Of a stretch of 64,000 nt of DNA, positions 16,084 through 23,670 are shown in pieces. The number at the start of each line of letters is the position of its first letter. Within the stretch, counting starts at the first letter, position 1. The notes below the pieces were generated by a model. That model was given only the letters and a program-made list of their open reading frames with translations, ran no database searches and was not told the origin of the DNA. Source of the stretch: Sulfurospirillum sp. (lineage in GTDB: Bacteria > Campylobacterota > Campylobacteria > Campylobacterales > Sulfurospirillaceae). The DNA lies in the NCBI GenBank assembly GCA_014859685.1, contig JACUTU010000001.1, forward strand, positions 62,001 through 126,000, written 5' to 3'. Position numbers and translations under genes: made by a program.

Positions 16084-16718
16084 CGCAAAGACTCTATAGC
16101 ATCTTTATAAGAGGGATTTGAAAAAACATAATTGCCAGCTACGACGATATCTACGCCCGCTTCTGCTAGTATCGCGACATTTTTATCATTGACGCCACCA
16201 TCAACTTCAATGAGTGTTTGCAAACCTTTTGCATTAATCATAGCCTTGAGTTCTTTGGCTTTTCGAATAACTGATGGGATAAATTTTTGCCCACCAAATC
16301 CCGGATTGACGCTCATCAAAAGTACCATATCAAGATCCTCAAGCAGATATTCAATAGCGCTAGGCGGCGTGTGTGGATTGAGCGTGATAGCTGGCTGGAT
16401 ACCATAACTTCTTATTTTTTGAATTAATCTATGCGGATGTTTTTCCTCTTCTATATGAAAAGAGATAAATTGTGGCTTCAGTGGTGCGAAAAGATCCACA
16501 AAAAAAGTGTTATTTTCAACCATCAAGTGAATATCAAGCGGTTTTGTTGCTACTTTTGCAACGGCATTTACAACAACAGGTCCTATGGTAAGGTTTGGTA
16601 CAAAATGTCCATCCATTACATCTACATGTACAAGGTCGCAACCACCATCGCAAATGGCTCTAATCTGTTCATCCAATTTGCCAAAATCAGCACTTAAAAT
16701 ACTAGGGGCAATTTTCAT
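16077..16718 (-). CDS. rpe: Ribulose-phosphate 3-epimerase
   Basis: 213 residues, a complete epimerase of the pentose phosphate pathway, interconverting ribulose 5-phosphate and xylulose 5-phosphate. Motifs: IAPSILSADFGKLDEQ at the N-terminus (Ser and catalytic Asp region), VHVDVMDGHFVPNLTIG (metal-binding His and Asp), LDIHLMVEN, MSVNPGFGGQKFIP, and IEVDGGVND (second Asp). First gene of the operon with trpF and the exonuclease; the STAS/CheX gene ends 13 nt further upstream, so transcription probably continues from there. Confidence 0.95.
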   Translation of the reverse strand: MKIAPSILSADFGKLDEQIRAICDGGCDLVHVDVMDGHFVPNLTIGPVVVNAVAKVATKPLDIHLMVENNTFFVDLFAPLKPQFISFHIEEEKHPHRLIQKIRSYGIQPAITLNPHTPPSAIEYLLEDLDMVLLMSVNPGFGGQKFIPSVIRKAKELKAMINAKGLQTLIEVDGGVNDKNVAILAEAGVDIVVAGNYVFSNPSYKDAIESLRC

Positions 16719-16731
16719 CTGTTTTTTCTCC

Positions 16732-18117
16732 TTATTTGGTTAAAAATAAACTCAATGGTTTGTTATCTATGCGCATATCAATTTGTGCACCTTTTTTGCC
16801 TTTTTGAGCGGTAATAATATCTTTGAGATTTTCAAAAGTTCGAGGCATCGTGATCTCTATCTTTTTGCCCATTTTACTGATATTTTGGATGATTTTTCCT
16901 CCGACTATATGGACAAATTCACTGAGTGCTTCTAGCAACTCACTATTGTTATGTTTTTCCTCAAGTAAGATTTTACAACATTCTAAAGCTGTTTGTTTTT
17001 CAAATATCAAAATGAAAACTCTCTTTATATCCCCATAAAATCCAAGCGTCACGCTCAGAGCTTCTTGTGAATTTAACGGCTCAAGTGGTTGGATTTTGAT
17101 CGCTGTGCGTACGCTTATGTGTTTTGAGAGAATTTCAATAGTTTTGAGAGTCGCCTCGCTAATAACCGGCAGATAAGAGATCAGCTCTTTTGTGATGCCT
17201 TTACTTTTTTTTACAACACTTTGCGTGCTATGTGTTTGTGCTAAAAGTTCTTTGTCCGCAAAAATATCTGTGATATTAGGATAGATGACCACACCAGAAT
17301 CTTCTAAATCATGCACTAACTTTTTGCTTATCTTTCTAGCATTTAAACCACATATTGCAACAACAGCTTCATATTCCGCCCCTATTATTGAGAGTTTTGA
17401 GATAAATTGTACCCCGTGTATATTGATGGAAGAGACATTGCTTGCATCAAATAAAAATACTTTAAAACCAACTTGCAATGAATTGTTGTGATAAAGCATA
17501 TCAAAACTATTATCCATGGTGGAATCAACAAATCCTTTGAGTGTATAGATGATAATATTTTCTCGGATAAAAACAGTTGGGTTTTTGTCAAAATTTCCAA
17601 GATAAGAGTACCGCAAAGCAAAATCAGCCATGCGTGCTTTGCTTGTAAATTCAATTTCATCCTTTGCACTCAGCGGAGCATAGCCTCTCTCATAAAGTTC
17701 TATTGCTAGTTGATTTTTGTATTCATTGTTATCATGATAGATAATGATATTTTTTTCACCCGCATCTTTTGGAGTATTGCCTAAAAAGAGCATTGCAATC
17801 TCACAAGTATCAAAGAGTGAGAAAAAAAGATCATCTTTGAAGATATCGATAATCATACTGTATTTTTTAAGATTATAATCACAAAAACCGATAATCGCTC
17901 CATTTTTTTCTCGCACTCGCTGGAGAGATTCTACGAGAATGCAGATACCTCTTTTGTTGAAAAAAATTACTTTTTTCAGTGATATAAAAATACCATCTGG
18001 TTTAAGCCGCACAAGTTCATCAATATCTAATGGAGCGATGATATCGATAGCATTGTTTCCATCTATAAAACCCGTAGGATGAAAAAAAGCTACTTTTTGT
18101 TTAAGAACTGGTTTCAT
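16732..18117 (-). CDS. STAS-like / CheX-like multidomain regulatory protein
   Basis: 461 residues with no membrane segment. Two STAS-like alpha/beta units are visible: residues about 1-110 (VAFFHPTGFIDGNNAIDIIA, then FISLKKVIFFNKRGICILVE) and about 170-285 (IIYTLKGFVDSTMDNSFDML, then LFDASNVSSINIHGVQFISK). A C-terminal domain (about 320-461) looks like CheX: GFYGDIKRVFILIFEK followed by LLEALSEFVHIVGGKIIQNI, resembling the E-A-x-x-E-x-x-N-x-x-x-G helix of CheX/CheC phosphatases, although the Asn is shifted or replaced here. It lies 6 nt after the HDOD gene. The pair suggests signal modulation, perhaps of chemotaxis or c-di-GMP pathways; this is inference from domains. Confidence 0.6.
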   Translation of the reverse strand: MKPVLKQKVAFFHPTGFIDGNNAIDIIAPLDIDELVRLKPDGIFISLKKVIFFNKRGICILVESLQRVREKNGAIIGFCDYNLKKYSMIIDIFKDDLFFSLFDTCEIAMLFLGNTPKDAGEKNIIIYHDNNEYKNQLAIELYERGYAPLSAKDEIEFTSKARMADFALRYSYLGNFDKNPTVFIRENIIIYTLKGFVDSTMDNSFDMLYHNNSLQVGFKVFLFDASNVSSINIHGVQFISKLSIIGAEYEAVVAICGLNARKISKKLVHDLEDSGVVIYPNITDIFADKELLAQTHSTQSVVKKSKGITKELISYLPVISEATLKTIEILSKHISVRTAIKIQPLEPLNSQEALSVTLGFYGDIKRVFILIFEKQTALECCKILLEEKHNNSELLEALSEFVHIVGGKIIQNISKMGKKIEITMPRTFENLKDIITAQKGKKGAQIDMRIDNKPLSLFLTK

Positions 18118-18123
18118 GATCGC

Positions 18124-18924
18124 CTAAAATTGCTCTTGTATGATTGTATGAAATTCCTCAAGCAAATGCTCATCAAAATCACTTGGCAATTCAAAAAGAT
18201 CACTTAAAGAACTTTGAATCATCACGGGGGTACTAAACTCATATATTAGAAGAAGACGGACAAATTGCAAAGCCCTTGCGTTAGCACCAAAATCTCCCTT
18301 TTTTACATCTGCAATGTCAGCTATAAACTCAATGGTAGTTTCAGGAAATTCCCATTTTTTAGCAATGATGGCAGCGAGTTCAAAGAGTGTTCGCCCACTC
18401 ATTTTGATCAAAATCGCTTCATAACTCATATTTTTTTTCACTTTGAGTATGCTAATAGTATCTTTCACATTACGAAAAAGCATTTCACACACGATAAGTG
18501 TAGCTGGAATAATGGTGATAGCACCCAAAAGATTCTTGTCTTGATTGCCAATTTTCTCTAATATCTTTGACCAGTGCAAAATGAGTCTTGCTTGGAGATC
18601 TTGAAATTTATGTGTATCAAAGGAAAATACTTCCCATTTTTTAGGCAACAGAAGTAAAACAAAATAGCTATAAATTATTTGTTTTACCCTTGCAAGTCCC
18701 AATATGCCAAAGATTTGTCTTGTTTGTTTGATCTCATTTGCAAATCCAAAGATGGGTTTATTGACAATTTGTTGCAAGTAATGCACAAGAGCCTTATCTT
18801 CATCTGCGATATTTGCCGCCTTGATCATATCTGCTTCGTTGATGGCTTGAATGCAATCTTTGAGTATTTTTGGAACAGGAGGTACGCTGTCGATGTAATT
18901 ATTGATGGTGCTTTTTGAAAGCAT
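18124..18924 (-). CDS. HDOD-domain signalling protein
   Basis: 266 residues, almost entirely one HDOD domain. The start, INNYIDSVPPVPKILKDCIQ, is the usual L-P-x-x-P-x-x-x-x-x-x-L opening, followed by VHYLQQIVNKPIFGFANEIK (the V-N-S-P-x-F-G segment) and the long helix QIFGILGLARVKQIIYSYF. HDOD domains lack the metal-binding HD and act as protein interaction modules in signal transduction. It is upstream of and spaced 6 nt from the STAS/CheX gene, a partnership that points to a shared signalling complex. The target is unknown. Confidence 0.75.
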   Translation of the reverse strand: MLSKSTINNYIDSVPPVPKILKDCIQAINEADMIKAANIADEDKALVHYLQQIVNKPIFGFANEIKQTRQIFGILGLARVKQIIYSYFVLLLLPKKWEVFSFDTHKFQDLQARLILHWSKILEKIGNQDKNLLGAITIIPATLIVCEMLFRNVKDTISILKVKKNMSYEAILIKMSGRTLFELAAIIAKKWEFPETTIEFIADIADVKKGDFGANARALQFVRLLLIYEFSTPVMIQSSLSDLFELPSDFDEHLLEEFHTIIQEQF

Positions 18925-19047
18925 ATGAAACCTTTTATGATATTTCTTGTGTATTTTACCCTCTTTGTATTTATACTTTCATAAAAGATTTAGATGATTT
19001 GTGCTAAAATCTGTACTTATGTTTACAAAATTTAAGCTTAACTTTTG

Positions 19048-19053
19048 TATAAT
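19048..19053 (+). promoter_or_regulatory. rpmB -10 element
   Basis: TATAAT in the context TTTTGTATAATCCC, 27 nt before the rpmB start. The context closely matches that before ispG (59484). No clear -35 is present, as is usual for sigma-70 promoters in this phylum. AAGGA lies close to the rpmB ATG. Confidence 0.65.
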
Positions 19054-19079
19054 CCCAAAAAAATTTTAAGGAAACTATC

Positions 19080-19268
19080 ATGGCAAGAAGATGTGCTATT
19101 ACAGGCAAAGGCCCAATGACAGGTAACAATGTCAGTCACGCAAACAATAAAACAAAAAGAAGATTTTTACCAAATCTAAGGACTGTACGCGTTACACTCG
19201 AAGATGGTACAACAAGAAAGATCAAGGTTGCTGCCTCTACGCTTCGTACTATGAAAAAAAATTCTTAA
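19080..19268 (+). CDS. rpmB: 50S ribosomal protein L28
   Basis: 62 residues. The N-terminus [20 protein letters not shown] and [12 protein letters not shown] are diagnostic of L28, a structural protein of the large ribosomal subunit. Only one of the paired zinc-type cysteines is obvious, so it is probably a zinc-independent form. It has its own promoter (TATAAT at 19048) and AAGGA ribosome site. A weak inverted repeat follows the stop (AACCC near 19268 and GGGGTT near 19290), and the K+ channel gene begins 30 nt later. Confidence 0.96.
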   Translation: MARRCAITGKGPMTGNNVSHANNKTKRRFLPNLRTVRVTLEDGTTRKIKVAASTLRTMKKNS

Positions 19269-19298
19269 CCCTTCTTTGACTTTTCAAAAGGGGTTTGC

Positions 19299-20429
19299 AT
19301 GTCACCTATAGGAAATTTAGAAAAACTTCTGCACTGGTCGACAAGATCAACCCCACATGTAGATATCGATTCTGAACTATATCTACACCTCAAACCCTTC
19401 CGTCTCCCACTTATCTTAGTAGTTTTGATTATGATGGTGGGAGCGCTTGGGTATATCATCATCGATGATTTTACTCTTATGGATGCTATCTACCAAACTG
19501 GAGTTACATTTACCACTGTTGGTTTTGGAGAGATTGCTCCTATCTCAAATGCCGGAAGATTATTCACCATCACACTTATTATATTGGGGTTTGGTGTTTT
19601 TTCATTTTCAGTAGGTATTTTGGTTGAAGTACTCAATAAAGGTGAGCTTGTCAAAACCTTAAAGGAGCGAAATATGCTATATAAAATCGCTAGACTCAAA
19701 AATCATTTCATCATCTGTTATCACAATGACATAACCATAGAACTCTCAAAACAGTTTCGCTCAAATCACATTCCATTTGTGGTCATAGCGCCAAATACCA
19801 ATCTTGAAGAGATAGCAAAAATCCACAAATATCCCTATTTTGTGCAAGAAGATCCACATACTGAAGTGGCACTGTTAAAATCTTTTGCCTCAAGTGCTAA
19901 AGGTATCATAACGCTAGGCGAAAATGTAGCCGATAACATCGCACTTATCGCTTCTGCAAGATTGTATGAAAAAGAGTTAGAATTAAAAAGAGCTTACCAA
20001 ATCATCGCAAGTGCTTCAGCCGAAAAAGATATTGAAAAACTCAAAAAATTGGGTGCTGATGTTGTGATGTCTCCAACCCAATTACTCGCACAAAGAATAA
20101 GTGCTATGAGTTTGCGACCTGACATCAATGATATGATCGAAAAACTCATCTATAGAAAAGACGCACCCATCGATATGGAAGAGATAATAGTGCCTGATCA
20201 TTCGTGGCTACGGTTCAAGAAACTTAAAGAAACACATTTGCGAGAGATTACCAATGTTTCTATAGTGGGCATTCGCGATATAAATGACAAATTTTTACCA
20301 ATGCCAAGAGGCGAAACGCTCATCACAACAGGTTGCAAACTCCTAGTGATTGGAACTGGTGAGGGTATCCGTGCTACTAAAAGAATAGTAAGAAAAAAAG
20401 AAAAGCCAGAGGAACTCAAATATGTTTAA
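19299..20429 (+). CDS. Two-TM potassium channel with RCK (TrkA-N/TrkA-C) domains
   Basis: 376 residues. Two membrane helices (about 34-58 and 90-115) flank a pore loop with the selectivity filter TTVGFGE near residue 77. The cytoplasmic part has a Rossmann-type RCK domain (about 125-250) and a TrkA-C domain (about 285-365, with GIRDINDKFLPMPRGE). This is a ligand-gated K+ channel of the Kch/MthK type. In the first RCK strand the usual glycine-rich nucleotide loop is replaced by FIICYHNDITIEL, so NAD(H) binding is doubtful. RBS AAAGGGG precedes the ATG. It overlaps argJ by 8 nt. Confidence 0.88.
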   Translation: MSPIGNLEKLLHWSTRSTPHVDIDSELYLHLKPFRLPLILVVLIMMVGALGYIIIDDFTLMDAIYQTGVTFTTVGFGEIAPISNAGRLFTITLIILGFGVFSFSVGILVEVLNKGELVKTLKERNMLYKIARLKNHFIICYHNDITIELSKQFRSNHIPFVVIAPNTNLEEIAKIHKYPYFVQEDPHTEVALLKSFASSAKGIITLGENVADNIALIASARLYEKELELKRAYQIIASASAEKDIEKLKKLGADVVMSPTQLLAQRISAMSLRPDINDMIEKLIYRKDAPIDMEEIIVPDHSWLRFKKLKETHLREITNVSIVGIRDINDKFLPMPRGETLITTGCKLLVIGTGEGIRATKRIVRKKEKPEELKYV

Positions 20430-21615
20430 TCTTTTTCCACTTAAGGGTGGATTTGATAATGTGCAGGGATTTTTTTGCGATGGTGTCAATGTCGGGATGA
20501 AAAAAAGTGCAACTGATGGTGATGTAGCTTTTGTCCGCAGTGATGTAGCGTGTGAAGTAAGCGCTATTTTTACAAAAAACCGTTTTGCAGCAGCACCTAT
20601 TAAACATTTTTTAGGATATCCAAAGGGGTTTAAAACCAATTTTTTATTGCTCAATTCTAAAAATGCAAATGCAATGACTGGACACGAGGGAGTAGCGGAT
20701 ATAGAAAAACTTTTTGAAAAACTCCACTTGCGATTGGCAAATATACAAAATCCAATCATGAGTTCGACGGGCGTTATTGGATATCGCTTGGATTGTGAAA
20801 AAATTGCAACTGCTTTTGATAAGTTTGATTTTAATGCAAAAAATTCTGATGCAACGGCTAGAGCTATTATGACAACAGATCGATTTAAAAAAGAGATTTG
20901 TTTCAAAGTGGAGCTTGAAGATGGGAGTTTTTTTCATATAGCTGCGATCTGCAAAGGTGCTGGTATGATCAATCCGCAAATGGCAACAATGCTTTGCTTT
21001 ATCTTGAGTGATGCCGCAATCCCAAAAGAAGATATGGATATTCTGTTGCACCAAAGTGTTACAAAATCTTTCAATACCATCAGTGTAGATGGTGACACTT
21101 CTACAAATGATACGGTCATGTTGCTCAGCTCAAAATGTTCAGGAGTCTACGATAAAGAAGCTTTTAGTGAAGCATTGGATCTTATATGTAAGCATCTATC
21201 CTTAGAAATACTCAAAGATGGCGAGGGTAGCAATAAAGTAGTAGCTTTTGAAGTTAAAGGTTGCGAGGATGAAAAGCAAGCACAAAAAGCAGCAAAAGCA
21301 CTTAGTAATTCGCTACTTGTAAAAACAGCGATTTTTGGAGCAGACCCTAACTGGGGACGCATAGCCTCAACTATAGGTGCTTGTGAAATTACATGTAATG
21401 AAGAGTCTTTGGTGATTCATTATGATACCGTTTTGGTTTATAGCAAGGAACATCCAAGTTTGGACGCACAAACCGAGCAAAAAGCCGCTCTTGTCATGCA
21501 AAAAGATAGTTTCAAGATCACTTGCGATTTAGGAGTAGGTGATGCTTCATATACCGCTTATGGTTGTGACTTGAGCTATGAATATGTCAAAATCAACGCA
21601 GATTACCGCACATAA
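20422..21615 (+). CDS. argJ: Glutamate N-acetyltransferase / amino-acid acetyltransferase
   Basis: 397 residues, full length. ArgJ moves the acetyl group from N-acetylornithine to glutamate (and may also use acetyl-CoA) in arginine synthesis. The precursor cuts itself before the nucleophilic Thr: KGAGMINPQMATMLCFILSD is visible near residue 190, with the T-M-L cleavage site. The C-terminal region contains DPNWGRI and a beta-rich ATP-fold end. It overlaps the channel gene by 8 nt. An exact TTACATGTAA at 21389 is read here as I-T-C-N. Confidence 0.95.
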   Translation: MFNLFPLKGGFDNVQGFFCDGVNVGMKKSATDGDVAFVRSDVACEVSAIFTKNRFAAAPIKHFLGYPKGFKTNFLLLNSKNANAMTGHEGVADIEKLFEKLHLRLANIQNPIMSSTGVIGYRLDCEKIATAFDKFDFNAKNSDATARAIMTTDRFKKEICFKVELEDGSFFHIAAICKGAGMINPQMATMLCFILSDAAIPKEDMDILLHQSVTKSFNTISVDGDTSTNDTVMLLSSKCSGVYDKEAFSEALDLICKHLSLEILKDGEGSNKVVAFEVKGCEDEKQAQKAAKALSNSLLVKTAIFGADPNWGRIASTIGACEITCNEESLVIHYDTVLVYSKEHPSLDAQTEQKAALVMQKDSFKITCDLGVGDASYTAYGCDLSYEYVKINADYRT

Positions 21616-21671
21616 TTTGGCAAAGATTAAACAATCTTTTGTTAAACTTACCCAATAAAAAAGGAGAAAAC

Positions 21672-21899
21672 ATGTTACACGAATACAGAGAAGAGATCTC
21701 AGCTTTAAAATTAGAAAATGCTCATTTTGCAAAGATTTTTGAAAGACACAATGAACTCGATCAAAAAATAGCAGACGCAGAAGAGGGTCGCGAACACATC
21801 AGTGATTTGGAATTAGACAAACTCAAAAAAGAAAAACTCAAACTCAAAGATGAAGCATACGCTAGCATTATTGATTATAAAAAAGAGAAGGGCTTATAA
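21672..21899 (+). CDS. DUF465 / YdcH-family small coiled-coil protein
   Basis: 75 residues. The start is ATG 21672, 6 nt after AAAAAAGGAG; an upstream extension is not needed. The sequence is a charged helical hairpin: [20 protein letters not shown], then [17 protein letters not shown], then [16 protein letters not shown], matching the H-N-x-L-D-x-x-I pattern of DUF465. Function is unknown. The stop is almost superposed on the stop of the uppS remnant on the other strand; together they form the perfect palindrome GGCTTATAAGCC at 21891-21902. Confidence 0.85.
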   Translation: MLHEYREEISALKLENAHFAKIFERHNELDQKIADAEEGREHISDLELDKLKKEKLKLKDEAYASIIDYKKEKGL

Positions 21900-22058
21900 G
21901 CCTTTCTTCTCAGCTTTTTCTACAATCGCCGATAATTCTTCTTTTGAAAAATCTGGCCATAGGGTTTGGGTAAAAACAAGTTCAGCATCACAAGCTTGCC
22001 ACAATAAAAAATTAGACAACCTCACATCTCCACCAGTACGAATTAACAAATCAACAGC
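21894..22058 (-). pseudogene. uppS: Undecaprenyl diphosphate synthase remnant (C-terminal 54 codons only)
   Basis: The minus strand reads [20 protein letters not shown], then [17 protein letters not shown], to a TAA at 21894-21896. This is the C-terminal active-site region of cis-prenyltransferases (I-R-T-x-G-E-x-R-x-S-N-F-x-L-W-Q and the W-P-D-F block). Directly upstream in frame is a TAA (22059-22061), and the sequence before it shows no UppS similarity, so roughly the first 180 residues are missing. It cannot be a working enzyme alone. UppS is essential for the cell wall, so an intact copy must exist elsewhere, or this is a deletion or assembly join. Confidence 0.85.
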
Positions 22059-22093
22059 TTAAAAATATTTTATCTCTATCAATTCATTTAGGT

Positions 22094-22900
22094 TTATTCC
22101 ACCAATGCTTCTTGGATTTGCATTTCTCTGTCATCGTATATGCGGAGTTTTTTTGCGTTTATGCACTTGCCTTCTTCTATTTCGCAGATGATAATTTGCA
22201 TGATTTTTTTACAATTTTTTGGTATTTCTAACGAGGCTGGTAAGCCTGTGAGCATTCTTTGGAGTGGGGCTTCTTTGTCCATGCCGATGATGCCATCACG
22301 ACAGCCGCTAAGTCCTACATCGCTAACATATGCACAGCCGTTTTCGATGCAAAGATCGTCTGTTCCTATGTGTGTATGAGTGCCTAAAATAGCACTTACC
22401 TTGGATTGTAGCAATAAAAATAATCCTCTTTTTTCTGCGGTGGATTCTGCGTGAAAGTCTATGATGATATTTTTGATGCCATCTTGTTGGAGTTGCTCTA
22501 CTTTTTGTTGCGTTATGGAAAAAGGATTTGCAACCATGGGCATGGCAAAGTGTCCTAGAACATTGATTGTAGCTAGTTTTTCACCGCCAACATCAAATAC
22601 TCTATACCCAACACCCGGGACTGTCTTTGGAAAATTGATTGGCCGCAAAAGGGGCATGCTATCTAGTAGAGGCAAGATCTCTTTTTTATCCCAAGTGTGG
22701 TTGCCGCCACTCATACAATCAATGCCACAAGAAAGGAGTTCAGTGGCATTTTTTAGTGTCAATCCAAAACCGTGGCTCGCATTTTCATAGTTTGCCATGA
22801 CAAAATCAATGCCAAAATCTTGCCTTACATGTAAGAGATTTTCGTAAATTATATCGCGTCCTGGCTTGCCTACGATATCACCTATAAATGCTATCTTCAT
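22094..22900 (-). CDS. YmdB-family metallophosphoesterase (TIGR00282)
   Basis: 268 residues, full length. The family are di-metal phosphodiesterases that hydrolyse 2',3'- or 3',5'-cyclic nucleotides. Metal ligands are visible throughout: FIGDIVGKPGR at the start, NYENASHG, SGGNHTWDKKE near residue 66, IIDFHAESTAEKR, and LGTHTHIGTDD near 175. An exact TTACATGTAA at 22825 gives Leu-Leu-His-Val. It overlaps the ATPase gene by 4 nt. In Bacillus YmdB influences biofilm and motility decisions; the role here is not shown. Confidence 0.9.
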   Translation of the reverse strand: MKIAFIGDIVGKPGRDIIYENLLHVRQDFGIDFVMANYENASHGFGLTLKNATELLSCGIDCMSGGNHTWDKKEILPLLDSMPLLRPINFPKTVPGVGYRVFDVGGEKLATINVLGHFAMPMVANPFSITQQKVEQLQQDGIKNIIIDFHAESTAEKRGLFLLLQSKVSAILGTHTHIGTDDLCIENGCAYVSDVGLSGCRDGIIGMDKEAPLQRMLTGLPASLEIPKNCKKIMQIIICEIEEGKCINAKKLRIYDDREMQIQEALVE

Positions 22901-23670
22901 AACTGTTTTCCAAGAATTTGTGTATAAAAGTTGTAAAATTGTTTGGCGGTTCGTCCGCTCCTTGAAGCACGGTAACTTGCAAATATTTTGGCTTGTTTAT
23001 GCAACTCTTCCTTGTCACATGTAAGTGTTTTACAGTATTCATTTACGATGTTTAGATACTCATCAAGTGAGCCTTGATAAAAGGAAAGCCATAAGCCAAA
23101 GCGATCAGAGAGTGAAATCTTTTCCTCGACCATATCGCCATAATGGATCTCAATCTGGCTTACTTGTGTTTGTTGGTTTTCGCTTTGAAATTCACTTACT
23201 AAATGTCGCCGATTTGAAGTGGCATAGATTAAGACATTTGCAGGCGGAAGTTCTATCGAACCCTCAAGTATCGGCTTGAGTCCTTTATAAGAGTTGTCTC
23301 CACTTTCGAAAGAGAGATCATCGCAAAAAATGATAAATTTATATTCAAGCTGGCGTAAATCATCAATGATTTCAGGTAAATCGTGCAGATCTTCTTTTGC
23401 AAATTCTATGAGCCGTAAGCCATCTTTTTTATAGGCATTGAAAACAGCTTTAATAAGTGAAGATTTACCAGTTCCGCGTGCACCCCATAGCAAAGCATTG
23501 TTACATGTAAGCCCTTGCACAAAAGCGTGTGTATTGTCTATGAGCTTCTTTTTTTGTGTATCTATTCCTATAAGCGCATCAAGTGTTATGGGGTCAATAT
23601 CTTTGACGCCTCGCAGTTTTCCTTTTTTTGCACGCCAAATAGCGGCATATGTTTTTTTCCAGTTTATCAT
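22897..23670 (-). CDS. DUF815-family AAA ATPase
   Basis: 257 residues. P-loop ATPase with Walker A WGARGTGKSSLIKA near residue 63 and Walker B KFIIFCDDLSFE near 115, then a sensor-1-like LIYATSNRRHL and the arginine-rich tail FASYRASRSGRTAKQFYNF. This matches DUF815, related to DnaA-type AAA+ proteins, often predicted ATPases of unknown role. It directly follows mfd (start codon adjacent to the mfd stop) and overlaps ymdB, positions conserved in related bacteria as I recall. Two palindrome copies (23015, 23501) are read as Thr-Cys-Asp/Asn. Confidence 0.82.
   Translation of the reverse strand: MINWKKTYAAIWRAKKGKLRGVKDIDPITLDALIGIDTQKKKLIDNTHAFVQGLTCNNALLWGARGTGKSSLIKAVFNAYKKDGLRLIEFAKEDLHDLPEIIDDLRQLEYKFIIFCDDLSFESGDNSYKGLKPILEGSIELPPANVLIYATSNRRHLVSEFQSENQQTQVSQIEIHYGDMVEEKISLSDRFGLWLSFYQGSLDEYLNIVNEYCKTLTCDKEELHKQAKIFASYRASRSGRTAKQFYNFYTQILGKQL

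Noticed and set aside
20343-20906. Long minus-strand frames opposite the K+ channel and argJ (up to 187 codons)
   Set aside because: They are mirror frames of two firmly identified plus-strand genes, with no ribosome site and no recognisable family.
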